Assembly: GCA_050743125.1 (NCBI GenBank)
Contig: JBOGEB010000007.1
Span: forward strand, 1 to 55,834
Direction of reading: 5' to 3'
DNA length: 55,834 nucleotides
Source: JBOGEB01 sp050743125
GTDB lineage: Bacteria; Actinomycetota; Nitriliruptoria; Euzebyales; Egibacteraceae
Shown: in pieces, positions 1-8,445 of the stretch
Layout: the number at the start of each line of letters is the position of its first letter
Position numbering within the stretch: position 1 is the stretch's first letter
The notes under the pieces: model-generated
What the model was told of the DNA's origin: nothing
Database searches by the model: none
What the model saw: the letters and a program-made list of their open reading frames with translations, nothing else
Position numbers and translations under genes: made by a program

Positions 1-405
1 GAAGCTCACGTTCGCGGCGACGAACAGCATCGACACCCCGGCGGTGAACCCGACGAGCAGGACGCGATCGCCGGGATCAGCTCAGGGTGGAACCCGCGGT
101 AGTAGATGAACAGCGGGCTCGTGGCCACGAGCGCGAGCAGGAAGTGGACCCCCCGGGAGAGCACGAGGAGCACGAGCGCAGCGGGAGCACCTCGCGTGGG
201 AAGTAGACCTCCTGACCAGCGCCCCGTTCCCCACGATCGCGCCGACGACCGTGAAGACCCCGGTCATGAGCAGCGGCGTGACGAGCGACCACAGCAAGCC
301 CAGGCGGAACTCTTGTAGCAGACCTTCAGCTCCTTACCGATTTGGCGAGGAGCTCCCGGGATTCCCACAGTTCGCCCAGCTCGGCGGGCAATAGCCATCC
401 TCGCG
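1..405 (-). pseudogene. Decayed ABC-2 type polysaccharide export permease (5' part, runs off window start)
   Basis: Read on the minus strand, successive frames give pieces of a Wzm/TagG-type ABC-2 permease in the right order: ELWESRELLAK, then GKELKVCYKSSA, then LGLLWSLVTPLLM, then FPREVLPL, then VHFLLALVATSPLFIYYRG, and at the window edge LLVGFTAGVSMLFVAANVSF. Each step needs a frame change, so at least four indels are present and no single ORF covers the domain. The intact family exports O-antigen or teichoic-acid-like polymers together with an ATPase; no ATPase gene is visible here. A second shorter remnant of the same N-terminal region lies at about 8.92-9.02 kb. The recognition rests on the conserved permease motifs; the gene is almost certainly dead. 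Confidence 0.7.
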
Positions 406-669
406 GCAGAGTAGAGGAGCGCCCAGGCCGCCTACCCCAGACCGTCGGCCCACAAGACCACGCCCAGTGGTCCAAGCCGCACCTGCGCCGTCCCCACCCA
501 ACGTCGTGGCCCGACAGCGACATGCCCGCACGAAGCACAACGTCCTGGCCGCGTGGCTGGCAGCACTCCCGCATGGATCAGCCAGAAGAACACTGGCCGG
601 TCATCAGTCCCAGCCGGCGGCCCTTGTCGGCTTGACACATCCGCAGGCACAGCGTCTCTTGACAGACCC

Positions 670-1401
670 CTAACGGGTGGCCACCGCAAGCATGTGCGTG
701 CTGTAGGAGTTGAGCGGCTGGCCATCACGGCCGTAGCCATCGACGCGAGAAAAGCCAGCGGCGAGCAGCCACTCCCGCAGCTCCGGAAAGCTGAGCAGCC
801 GGACGAAGAGCCGCATCGTACGGCTCTTGCCGTCGCGGATCACGATCCGCGTTGTGTGAATCCTTCCGGTGAGTGGCTCGTACACGTTGTGGTCGATCAG
901 CCAGCTGCCGTCCTGCTCGACGATCCGGTCGCCCAGCATGCGGAGCACTAACGCTTGATGTTCCGTCTCGATGAGTAGCTTGCCGCCGGGTCGCAAGGCG
1001 CGGTGCGCCTCGGCGAGCACCTGGCGGTTCTCCTCGTCGGAAAAGTAGCCGAAACTCGTGAACCAGTTGACGATCCGGTCGAACTGTCCCGTCCATCCCA
1101 GCCGGCGCATGTCGCCGTGCACGTACTTTACCTCGACGCCGCGCTCGGCCGCGTCCTGGCGAGCGAGGTCGAGAAACCTGGGCGTGGCGTCTAGCCCGGT
1201 CACGTGGACGCCGCGAGCGGCGAGCCGGTTCGCGATCCGCCCATGCCCGCATGGCACGTCGAGCACCTCCATGCCAGGCTCTAGCTCGAGCAGCCGCCAG
1301 ATGAGGTCGGAGTCGCCGTCGGCGATCTCGGCGAGAAACTTCTCGTGGAAATAAAGGTAGTCGTCGCCGAAAACCTCTTCGGTGTCGAACCGTGCCTCCA
1401 T
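670..1401 (-). CDS. SAM-dependent methyltransferase, class I
   Basis: A 243-aa protein with a Rossmann methyltransferase core. Motif I is VLDVPCGHG at about residues 46-54, the acidic residue that binds the SAM ribose is in GLDATPRFLDLA near residue 72, and motif II/III regions follow (YVHGDMRRL, LRPGGKLLIE). The open frame continues upstream to 1980 but that part is compositionally unlike a protein. I chose the ATG at 1401 because GGGGAGG lies just upstream and because the core fold starts there. The substrate is unknown. It sits 1.2 kb from the divergent lanthipeptide synthetase, so a tailoring role is possible but unsupported. Confidence 0.85.
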   Translation of the reverse strand: MEARFDTEEVFGDDYLYFHEKFLAEIADGDSDLIWRLLELEPGMEVLDVPCGHGRIANRLAARGVHVTGLDATPRFLDLARQDAAERGVEVKYVHGDMRRLGWTGQFDRIVNWFTSFGYFSDEENRQVLAEAHRALRPGGKLLIETEHQALVLRMLGDRIVEQDGSWLIDHNVYEPLTGRIHTTRIVIRDGKSRTMRLFVRLLSFPELREWLLAAGFSRVDGYGRDGQPLNSYSTHMLAVATR

Positions 1402-2611
1402 CCCGCCCTCCCCACTATTCGCCCGTTTATCATGACACAAGTCAGAATCGCAGTGGAATCTCCCGTGTCGAGTTCCCCGCACCCGCCTGCAGGATATCAG
1501 CTCCCCGGCCGCATAGACCAGCGAGCAGGATTGGGTAGGTTTGCCAGGGCCAGTGTCGATGATCGTCGGAGCAGGGCTTGGCAGCACCGCGATGAGCAGC
1601 CGATAGGGTTGCGCTGTTGTTGGGCGGCGCTGCGCAGCAGACTGGCCAGTACTTGTTGGACCTCGGCACCGGCGGCGGTGCGGTTGCGTCCTACAGCTTG
1701 CGGGTGGCCACGGCGGGGTGGATGGCCCCTCTCGCGCACCGGTTCCTTCCTGCACCCAGACAGGCGCAGGAAGATCCCTCTTTCGCCAACAGCGCGTGGC
1801 GTTCGCGGCCGAGGCGGGCAACGGGCGTGCGGTTGGGCAAAGACGGTTGCTGTGCGCGAGAAGGCGTCCAGCATCAGCCCAGGTCGGTGATGCTGGCAGT
1901 CCCCGCCGCAAGCCCACAACCAGCCGCTTCCACGCGTCCAGGCCCGCCAGCCACGGAGCACGGCGCCGCGCCTTGACCACCCCAGCCTGCCCTTACACGC
2001 CTGCCAACTGACCACAACCCTCACGCGCGCTTGACACAGCCCCGTTCCTTCAGGGATGAATAGTTACGGAGGGGGTACGCGATTACGCTCTAAGTAGGCG
2101 CCACGATGCGCCTTGTAGCTCGGCCCTGCATGAGTCTTGCTGCGAAGCCTACTGACGACAATGTGATCATTCAGGCGATGACTCTTGGACGGTTTGAGAT
2201 TCTTTGTATTGACCCAATCTGAGAATCGACGGGCGCCTCTCTACCAAAGGCCGCCTGACCCCCTCAATAGTCGCGGTGCACAGATAGATATGGCAGGAGT
2301 AGCAAAGTGCGCTTCGGCGGCATAACCAGCATGAACTGTGGTCACTGCGTTGTTCTTATTGGGATTACGGGCCGCAATCCTATGCGTACCAGCTGTGCGC
2401 ACAGTGCGAATCATTTGAATTTCCTCTTGCCAAAGCCGAACCCCTCAGTTACGGTCTGGCCTGTCCTAGGGTTGAGGGCTGACCAGAGCATCAAGGTGGC
2501 AGCGGGGCAGGGGCGGATCAAACTTATGTCAGCCCTAGGCTAGCTTAACCCTATTGGGTGATGGGGAAAAGCGAAGAACGGGCAGTCGCTGACGCAAGAC
2601 GGGAGCGTCTT
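1402..2611. other. Intergenic stretch, no supportable gene
   Basis: About 1.2 kb between the methyltransferase and the lanthipeptide synthetase. Residues 1402-2030 are GC-rich with open frames of poor protein character. Residues 2040-2550 are more AT-rich and probably contain the promoter of the lanthipeptide operon. A 78-codon frame starting GTG at 2307 has an AGGAG upstream, but it resembles nothing and is not called. Confidence 0.5.
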
Positions 2612-5344
2612 ATGGTAGTAGGGGCGCAGAGCTATTGGTCCTGGTACGCGGATACCGAGGGCAAGGCCGAGGACGATCTGGCCGAGTGTGCCCGCAGCTT
2701 GCTCGCCCCATACGGACAGGCGTGGGCAATGCGCCGATCGGGCATTTGGATGCGTTTCATGCCAATCGGTGTGCGGATGCCTGCGCAGGGCTGGAAGCTG
2801 CACGTCGCGGCCACGAGCCGCTCCGCGGGAGACGTCCTGGCCGCCGTCATGCCAGTCCTGCTACAGGAAGCCGTGCCCTTCAAGTTCGCCGCTACCCGCA
2901 ACCAGATCGGCCAACTCAACACCGTCAACAGCCCGCGAGAGGCAGCGGGCAAGTTCGTCACCGTCTATCCCCTCAATGACGCGCAAGCGGTGCGTATCGC
3001 GCAGGTGTGTGACCGCGCCACGCAGGGATTGACCGGGCCGGCGATCCTGTCGGATCGCCCAATTCGACCCGGCAGCCTCGTTCACTACCGCTATGGGGCC
3101 TTCCAGGACGACAGGGTGTTCGACGGCGACGGCACGTACCTCTACGTCATCCGCGATCCCGACGGCAACCCGGTGCACGACGAGCGCCGCGCCTGGTACA
3201 CCCCGCCGGGCTGGGTGACCAATCCTTTCGCCACCGCCGTACCAGCGCCCAACGGCAACGGCAGCCACGCCGCGCCACTTCCCGGCCGGCCGATCCTGCT
3301 CAACGACCGTTACGTGGTCCACCAGGCGCTCAAGCACGCGAACAAAGGCGGCGTGTACCTCGCGGAAGACCGCACCACCGGCTCGAACGTGGTGATCAAG
3401 GAGGCTCGCGCGCATGTGGAGGCCCGGGACCTTGTCGGCGGCGTCACTGACTCCCTGCGCCACGAGGCTCGAGTCTTGGGACTCCTGGGCTCTTTGCGGC
3501 GGGTGCCTGCGTTGTTGGAGATCTTCGAGCAGCAAGGCCACCTCTTCCTGGTGCTGGAGCACATCGAGGGTCACGGGCTGCGCGAGCACGTGCTCATGGC
3601 CGGGGGGTCAGCCGGGGGCGGGCTCAGCCCGCAGGCGCTGCAAGCGATGATCCGCCAGCTCGCCGAGACCATGCATGCCGTCCACGACGCCGGCGTGCTG
3701 CTCCGCGACTTCACCCCCAACAACCTCATCATGATGCCCAACGGCGAGCTGCGCGTCGTGGACCTGGAGGTCGCCCATGTACTTGATGACGGGCCACCCC
3801 CGCGTTGGGCGATGGAGACTCCCGGCTACGCCTCTCCCGAGCAGGCGGAGGGACAGCCGTCTGGGCTTCCAGACGACTACTACAGCTTGGGCGCCACAAT
3901 TGCCTATGTCGCGACCGGCACGGACCTTTACCTGGCTGCCGACCACGGGAACCCCCGACCGAGGGGCGAGCGGCTGGCCGACCGGCTGACCAGGCTGGAG
4001 CGTGACGGAATGGCGGCCTTCCCCGTCTGCGACATCGTGCTGGGCTGCATGGCCGACGAGCCCGCGCGGCGGTGGGGGCCGCGTCAGGTCCTCGACGCGA
4101 TCAAGGGGCCGCGTCCCCCCTGCACCCACGAGCTGGTGTCGCCCTCCCAGGCAGAGCTCGCCCGCGCGGTCGACGACATCGGACGCTGGCTGGCCCGCAC
4201 GGTCACCCCCACGGGGCCGTACCTGTGGCCTACGAGCTGTCAGGGCCTGCCGCTCGACCCCTGCAACGTGCAGTCGGGCGCGAGCGGGGTTGGCCTGTTC
4301 CTGTGCCAGGCGATCCAAGCAGGCGCAGATCCAGCGCTGCGTCATCTGGTACGTACGGCAGCTCGATGGGTGTCCGACGCCATCGCAGCCGAGCCTGGGC
4401 GGCCACCAGGGCTGTACTTCGGGCTTGCTGGCACGGTCTGGTTCCTGACCGAGGCCGCGAGCTGCCTGGAGGATCCGGACTTGCTGCAGCGCGCGAACAC
4501 ACTTGCTCTCGCGTTGCCGACCAGCTCCTTCAACCCTGACCTCACCCACGGCACCGCCGGGATTGGCCTCGGACAGCTCCATCAGTGGGCGCGGACGGGC
4601 GACACGCGGTTCCTCGAGCGCGCCGGGCTCGCGGCCCAGGCGCTGGTGACCACCGCGCATTCCGGGTCCGACGGCGTGGTGTGGCCGGTGCCGAAGGACG
4701 CATCCTCGAGCTTCGCCGGCCTGACCTCCTACGGGTTCGCCCACGGCAACGCCGGGATCGCCTACTTTCTGCTCTGCGCAGGCATGGCGCTGGGCGAGGA
4801 ACGCTACCGGAACCTCGCGCTCGAGGGGCTGGAGACGCTGATGCGTGTCGTGCGCATCGAGCACGGCGGCGCCACCTGGGAGCCCGGTCCGGGACGGGCG
4901 GAGCCCTGGACCCACTGGTGCAGCGGGTCCTCGGGGGTTGGCACCGTGCTGCTCCGCGCGTACGGGGCCACCGGTGACGACCGGTATCGGCGCATGGCCG
5001 AACTCGCGGCTCAGGCGGTGATGCGCACGAAGTGGCGCAGCGCGCTCGTGCAGTGCCACGGGTTGGCTGGAGACGCCGAGTTCCTGCTCGACCTGCATGA
5101 CCTGACTGGACAGCAACGGTTCCGCGACCTTGCGTGGGAGCTCGCCACGGCCATCTACGCCCACCGGGTCCAGTGGGACGGCCTCGTGGTATTTCCTGAT
5201 GAGCTCCAGATGGAGGTCACGGCCTCCTTCAACACCGGACTGACGGGAATAGGGGCGTTCCTGCTCCGCCTGCTGCACGGCGGCGCCCGTCCGCTGATGG
5301 CTGACGAGCTGCTCCTCCAACCCGTGCAGGTACCTCTGTCATGA
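2612..5344 (+). CDS. lanKC: Lanthipeptide synthetase, lyase-kinase-cyclase (class III/IV type, zinc ligands present)
   Basis: This enzyme would phosphorylate Ser/Thr of the precursor, eliminate phosphate and add Cys thiols to form (methyl)lanthionine. Three domains are visible in 910 aa. The N-terminal lyase has GWKLHVAAT, GKFVTVYP and LSDRPIRPGSLVHYRYGAF. The Ser/Thr-kinase-like domain has Lys263 (VVIKEA), Asp366 with Asn370/371 (LRDFTPNN) and DLE at 384 in place of DFG. The C-terminal LanC-like cyclase has Cys770 (HWCSG) and Cys815-His816 (QCHG). These match the three zinc ligands kept in class IV LanL and usually lost in class III LanKC, so class IV-like chemistry is favoured. The start at 2612 follows GGGAG with good spacing; a GTG/ATG at 2558/2561 is possible. 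The stop overlaps the next start (ATGA). Confidence 0.93.
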   Translation: MVVGAQSYWSWYADTEGKAEDDLAECARSLLAPYGQAWAMRRSGIWMRFMPIGVRMPAQGWKLHVAATSRSAGDVLAAVMPVLLQEAVPFKFAATRNQIGQLNTVNSPREAAGKFVTVYPLNDAQAVRIAQVCDRATQGLTGPAILSDRPIRPGSLVHYRYGAFQDDRVFDGDGTYLYVIRDPDGNPVHDERRAWYTPPGWVTNPFATAVPAPNGNGSHAAPLPGRPILLNDRYVVHQALKHANKGGVYLAEDRTTGSNVVIKEARAHVEARDLVGGVTDSLRHEARVLGLLGSLRRVPALLEIFEQQGHLFLVLEHIEGHGLREHVLMAGGSAGGGLSPQALQAMIRQLAETMHAVHDAGVLLRDFTPNNLIMMPNGELRVVDLEVAHVLDDGPPPRWAMETPGYASPEQAEGQPSGLPDDYYSLGATIAYVATGTDLYLAADHGNPRPRGERLADRLTRLERDGMAAFPVCDIVLGCMADEPARRWGPRQVLDAIKGPRPPCTHELVSPSQAELARAVDDIGRWLARTVTPTGPYLWPTSCQGLPLDPCNVQSGASGVGLFLCQAIQAGADPALRHLVRTAARWVSDAIAAEPGRPPGLYFGLAGTVWFLTEAASCLEDPDLLQRANTLALALPTSSFNPDLTHGTAGIGLGQLHQWARTGDTRFLERAGLAAQALVTTAHSGSDGVVWPVPKDASSSFAGLTSYGFAHGNAGIAYFLLCAGMALGEERYRNLALEGLETLMRVVRIEHGGATWEPGPGRAEPWTHWCSGSSGVGTVLLRAYGATGDDRYRRMAELAAQAVMRTKWRSALVQCHGLAGDAEFLLDLHDLTGQQRFRDLAWELATAIYAHRVQWDGLVVFPDELQMEVTASFNTGLTGIGAFLLRLLHGGARPLMADELLLQPVQVPLS

Positions 5345-7176
5345 GCTTCGTCGAGGCCCTGGCAAGCGTGCCAAGACTGCACGGCTTCGCGTTCACCCCT
5401 GACGGCCGCCACGCCGCCCGCCTCATCGACCGCGACGGCGCCCTTGCCGTCGAGGTAGCGGATCTCGAGCGCGGGTTGGATTCCGAACGGGTCTACGGGC
5501 CGGATCCGCTCCTGTCCCCCAATACCCACCTCACCTTCCCCTCACAGGACCACATCCGGACGTGCTCACTTCTGGATGGGAGGCTGCGCATCGTCGAGAT
5601 CCGCCGTACCGGCGACGTCCCGCCCTGGACGGCTGAGCTGATCGCGGAGCTGAGCGACGAGGAGGCGGACGCGGTGCGGCTGTTGCCGCGACTCGAGGGC
5701 GCCGACTGGGACCTGGTGATCTCATGCGACGACGGCACGTCCACGATCTGGCGGATCGAGCACCACCAGCCACGGCTACGACCACTGGCCCAGTTATCCG
5801 GGCTCCTCGCCGGAGGTTCCTGGCTCGACCCAGGACGCCGGCTGGCGATCGACCTCAGCGAGCCCGACGGCAAGGCCAGCGGCTACGTCGTCAATCTTGC
5901 CGAACAGACGTATCACCGCTCGTTCCACATCTCAGACCACAGCAATGATCGCATCGTCCTCTGCGACCCTCGCCGAGGGTTGCTGGGCGTCACCAGCGAC
6001 TGCTTCGGACACCGGAGAGCCGGCGTCGCACACCTGGATAACGGCCGAACGGTCCGCTTCTTTCCCGACCTGGAGGGCGAGGACCGAGCCGTGGAGCTCT
6101 GTGACCCCAGTGGTCGGGAGCTGATCCTGCGCCGCCAACGCGGCCTGGTGACGGAACTCTGGCTCGCCGACACCAATGACCTGAGCGTCTCGGGCCCGCT
6201 GCGGCTGCCCAGTGGTGTCGTGAGCCAGCCAGTTGTTCGAGCTGGCGACCGTATCCGCTTCTTGTTCGGCAACCCGACGATACCGGCGGTATCGGCAAGC
6301 TACCTGCCCGCCCAGGAGATGTTCTCACTCGACGAGACGCCCGACCTCGGCGATCTGCCCGGCAGCGATCTCCTCACACCTCGAATCGTCTCCTTCCACG
6401 GACCGCGCGGAGCTGTCGAGGCGCTGCGGTACGAGCCACCCGCCTGCAGACAACGCGATCTCGTCGTCGTGGCCGTGCACGGCGGGCCGGTCGAGCAGTG
6501 GTCAGCGACGTTCACGCCGGAGCTCCAGTTGTTGGCAGGACTCGGCACGGTCGTGGTGGCGCCGAACTATCACGGCTCCACAGGCTATGGCCAGGAGTTC
6601 GTCCGGTCGCTGGAAGGCGCGGCTGGCTCGGTCGACATCGACGATGTGGTGGCGGTCACCACCGCGCTGCGAGTGGAGGGCGGGTCACGGCGAGTCGTGC
6701 TCTACGGACAAAGCTACGGCGCGTTCCTCGCGCTCCTGGTCGCGGCCCGGCATCCCGAGCTGTGTGACGGCGTCATCGCCGTTTCACCGTTCGCGTCACT
6801 GTCGAGCCTGCGAGCCGTGGGGGCACCGCCGGTCCAACGGCTCGTCGACCTGCTGCGGGATCCCACCCACGATGAGGAGGCGACCGATCTCCTACACCGC
6901 TGCGGCGACTTGCGCGCCAAACTCCTCATCGTCCACGGCAGCCGGGATTCGCTGATCCCCTCCGACCAGTCCTTGATGCTCTGCGATCGGCTGCGGGCAT
7001 ACGGCTACCAGGACGGTGAGGATCTGTGGTTCCTTCAGCTACCTGACGAGGACCACATGATCACCAGCCGGGTGGCAGTGCTGCAGCTATATCACCAGAT
7101 CGAGTCATTTTTGTTCCAGATCGCGGCCCCTCCGGGTGGTCGCCGAGAGATGGATCACCAGAGGAGCAGAACGTAG
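5341..7176 (+). CDS. S9-family prolyl-oligopeptidase-like serine peptidase (probable leader peptidase)
   Basis: A 611-aa protein with an N-terminal half of beta-propeller character and a C-terminal alpha/beta-hydrolase. The catalytic triad is visible: Ser458 in GQSYG, Asp536 in HGSRDS, His572 in DEDHM, with the oxyanion-region HGGP motif at about residue 380. No signal peptide, so it should be cytoplasmic. It overlaps the synthetase stop by 4 nt, indicating translational coupling, and precedes the precursor genes. Prolyl oligopeptidases of the FlaP type are known to remove leaders in class III lanthipeptide clusters; the context makes that role likely here. The last codons lie inside the left arm of the 31-bp inverted repeat that encloses the precursor genes. 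Confidence 0.9.
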   Translation: MSFVEALASVPRLHGFAFTPDGRHAARLIDRDGALAVEVADLERGLDSERVYGPDPLLSPNTHLTFPSQDHIRTCSLLDGRLRIVEIRRTGDVPPWTAELIAELSDEEADAVRLLPRLEGADWDLVISCDDGTSTIWRIEHHQPRLRPLAQLSGLLAGGSWLDPGRRLAIDLSEPDGKASGYVVNLAEQTYHRSFHISDHSNDRIVLCDPRRGLLGVTSDCFGHRRAGVAHLDNGRTVRFFPDLEGEDRAVELCDPSGRELILRRQRGLVTELWLADTNDLSVSGPLRLPSGVVSQPVVRAGDRIRFLFGNPTIPAVSASYLPAQEMFSLDETPDLGDLPGSDLLTPRIVSFHGPRGAVEALRYEPPACRQRDLVVVAVHGGPVEQWSATFTPELQLLAGLGTVVVAPNYHGSTGYGQEFVRSLEGAAGSVDIDDVVAVTTALRVEGGSRRVVLYGQSYGAFLALLVAARHPELCDGVIAVSPFASLSSLRAVGAPPVQRLVDLLRDPTHDEEATDLLHRCGDLRAKLLIVHGSRDSLIPSDQSLMLCDRLRAYGYQDGEDLWFLQLPDEDHMITSRVAVLQLYHQIESFLFQIAAPPGGRREMDHQRSRT

Positions 7177-7191
7177 CAGGCAGGCGGCCAC
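7161..7191. repeat. Left arm of 31-bp inverted repeat enclosing the precursor cassette
   Basis: This 31-bp segment (ending GCAGGCAGGCGGCCAC) is repeated in inverted orientation at 7743-7773 with 29 of 31 positions matching. It overlaps the last codons and stop of the peptidase gene. The two arms enclose both lanthipeptide precursor copies. Confidence 0.9.
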
Positions 7192-7197
7192 ACCATG

Positions 7198-7226
7198 CGA
7201 ACCAGAACATCGTTTCCGGTTCGACA
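7198..7226 (+). promoter_or_regulatory. Imperfect inverted repeat in the precursor 5' leader (also in copy 2 at 7472-7500)
   Basis: CGAACCAGAA and TTTCCGGTTCG form an imperfect stem about 25 nt upstream of each precursor start, just before AAAGGAGG. It could be an RNA hairpin or an operator; both copies are identical. Function not determined. Confidence 0.4.
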
Positions 7227-7251
7227 CCCTTCATGAAAGGAGGTGATATTC

Positions 7252-7431
7252 ATGATTCCAGAGACTAACCTTGACCTCGGGGTCGACGTTCTCGGCCTTC
7301 AGTCACTGTCCTCACCGACCGAACTCGGTGCTGACGGAGTTCCGGGGCTGCTGTGCGTCCTCCTAACCTTCGTTTGCGGACGCAACACGAACTGCGGAGG
7401 TCAGTCGATCTGCACGACGCTGTCGCTCTAA
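7252..7431 (+). CDS. lanA1: Lanthipeptide precursor peptide, copy 1
   Basis: A 59-aa peptide. The ATG at 7252 has a strong AGGAGG 8 nt upstream, which is better than the in-frame GTG at 7243. The N-terminal leader carries LDLGVDVLGLQSLS, resembling the hydrophobic leader helix of class III/IV precursors, and ends near GADGVPG. The core from about residue 33 has Cys35, Cys42, Cys48 and Cys54 with Thr39, Thr46, Ser52, Thr55, Thr56 and Ser58 as candidate dehydration sites, ending CTTLSL. It also has a single Arg44 (CGRNTNC). Placement directly after the synthetase and protease genes makes it their substrate. The ring pattern is unknown. Confidence 0.9.
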   Translation: MIPETNLDLGVDVLGLQSLSSPTELGADGVPGLLCVLLTFVCGRNTNCGGQSICTTLSL

Positions 7432-7525
7432 GACACATAGCAACACCTAGGGTCGGATAGCGGCCACTATGCGAACCAGAACATCGTTTCCGGTTCGACA
7501 CCCTTCATGAAAGGAGGTGATATTC

Positions 7526-7705
7526 ATGATTCCAGAGACTAACCTTGACCTCGGGGTCGACGTTCTCGGCCTTCAGTCACTGTCCTCACCGACCGAACTC
7601 GGTGCTGACGGAGTTCCGGGGCTGCTGTGCGTCCTCCTAACCTTCGTTTGCGGACGCAACACGAACTGCGGAGGTCAGTCGATCTGCACGGTGCTGTCGC
7701 TCTAA
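7526..7705 (+). CDS. lanA2: Lanthipeptide precursor peptide, copy 2
   Basis: A 59-aa duplicate of copy 1 with the same RBS and leader. The only coding difference is Thr56 changed to Val (ACG to GTG), so the C-terminus reads CTVLSL. This removes one possible dehydration site from the core while all four Cys are kept. The pair may give two related products or a two-component product. Confidence 0.9.
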   Translation: MIPETNLDLGVDVLGLQSLSSPTELGADGVPGLLCVLLTFVCGRNTNCGGQSICTVLSL

Positions 7706-7742
7706 GACACATAGCAACACCTAGGGTCGGATAGCGGCCCTA

Positions 7743-7773
7743 GTGGCCGCCTGCCTGCCACGTACTGCTCCTC
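7743..7773. repeat. Right arm of 31-bp inverted repeat enclosing the precursor cassette
   Basis: Starts GTGGCCGCCTGCCTGCC and is the reverse complement of 7161-7191 except at two positions. It lies directly after the second precursor unit. It could act as a mobile or invertible cassette boundary, or the right arm could pair with the left arm in RNA. Confidence 0.88.
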
Positions 7774-7815
7774 GGACCCGGCCACGAAAAGGATACGCGA
7801 TCGGCGCAGGGTCGC

Positions 7816-7936
7816 CTAGTGTCCAGTCGCAGAGATCTTTTTAACATGCGAACGGCACGAACTACGCTTTGACCAGGCATAACGCGACATCCTGCCCGGC
7901 CTAGACATTCAAACGATTACAGCGACTGAACACTAG
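7816..7936. mobile_element. Small MITE-like element with 15-bp terminal inverted repeats
   Basis: CTAGTGTCCAGTCGC at 7816-7830 and GCGACTGAACACTAG at 7922-7936 are inverted repeats with one mismatch. They bound a 121-bp AT-richer segment with no coding capacity. The structure fits a non-autonomous transposable element; the parent family is not identified. Confidence 0.6.
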
Positions 7937-8290
7937 CCCCGAATGCGAAGACCGACGGACCCCTGGTTCGCAAGGCCGTCCAGCGCACGTAACAGTTCAT
8001 CCCTGAAGGAAGGAAGCCCGCCACACGGGCGCCCGTATCGTCGCAACAGACCCACTTCGGCGGCGGCCAGCCCCGCCCGGATGACCTCGCGGGATGGGGC
8101 GGGCGACCTTGTGGTCACGGCCTCCCCCAGGAATCGCGGCGATGCTGCTAGTGGTCACCGACGCGCCCAGCAAGTCGCCCAGCAGCTGGGCGCAGCGGTC
8201 GACCTGTGTGGGCAGGCTGCCACCGAAAGGTAGGCGATCAGCCCCCGCACGCCGGGCCCGTAGCAGGCCGGCGCACCCCCTATGGTCGGG
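7937..8290 (-). pseudogene. IS66-family transposase remnant
   Basis: Minus-strand frames give, in order, GPGVRGLIAYLSV, then VDRCAQLLGDLLGASVTT, then REVIRAGLAAAEVG, then CCDDTGARVAG. The order and motifs match the IS66 TnpC central region (a chamber of the type RAAQLLADLLG followed by FDDTGARV). Several frameshifts are needed, and no ORF covers it. The remnant abuts the MITE-like element. Confidence 0.55.
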
Positions 8291-8407
8291 GAACACTGCG
8301 GTCGTGGACGTCCCGACCCGCACTTGATGCTCTGGGACCCGCAGACGGATCTCGAGTAAGGACCCGGGTCGAAATAACGTTGTCGTTTGGGCGGTGTTCG
8401 CCCTTGT

Positions 8408-8445
8408 GGCCAGGGTTCGTCACGCATGCGTGACGAACCCTGGCC
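8408..8445. repeat. Perfect 38-bp palindrome
   Basis: The first 19 bases, GGCCAGGGTTCGTCACGCA, are followed directly by their exact reverse complement with no spacer. It lies in non-coding debris between the precursor genes and the methyltransferase-like genes. It could be a strong hairpin terminator for either strand, a protein-binding site, or a fragment of a mobile element. Confidence 0.85.

Larger units (their letters stand above)
7185..7734 (+). repeat. Tandem duplication of the lanthipeptide precursor unit
   Basis: Two units, 7185-7460 and 7461-7734, each start with CGGCCAC and end with GTCGGATAG. They are nearly identical, including 5' leader, RBS, gene and 3' trailer. A third partial CGGCC start follows at 7735. 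Differences include a 2-nt indel near the unit start and one two-base codon change in the core peptide. This is a recent head-to-tail duplication. Confidence 0.95.

Noticed and set aside
1402..1980. N-terminal extension of the methyltransferase to 1980
   Set aside because: The extension has no protein-like character, and a good RBS precedes the internal ATG at 1401.
2307..2543. A 78-codon GTG-start ORF with AGGAG upstream
   Set aside because: It contains a CxxC pair, but a different frame looks as good downstream and nothing supports a real product.
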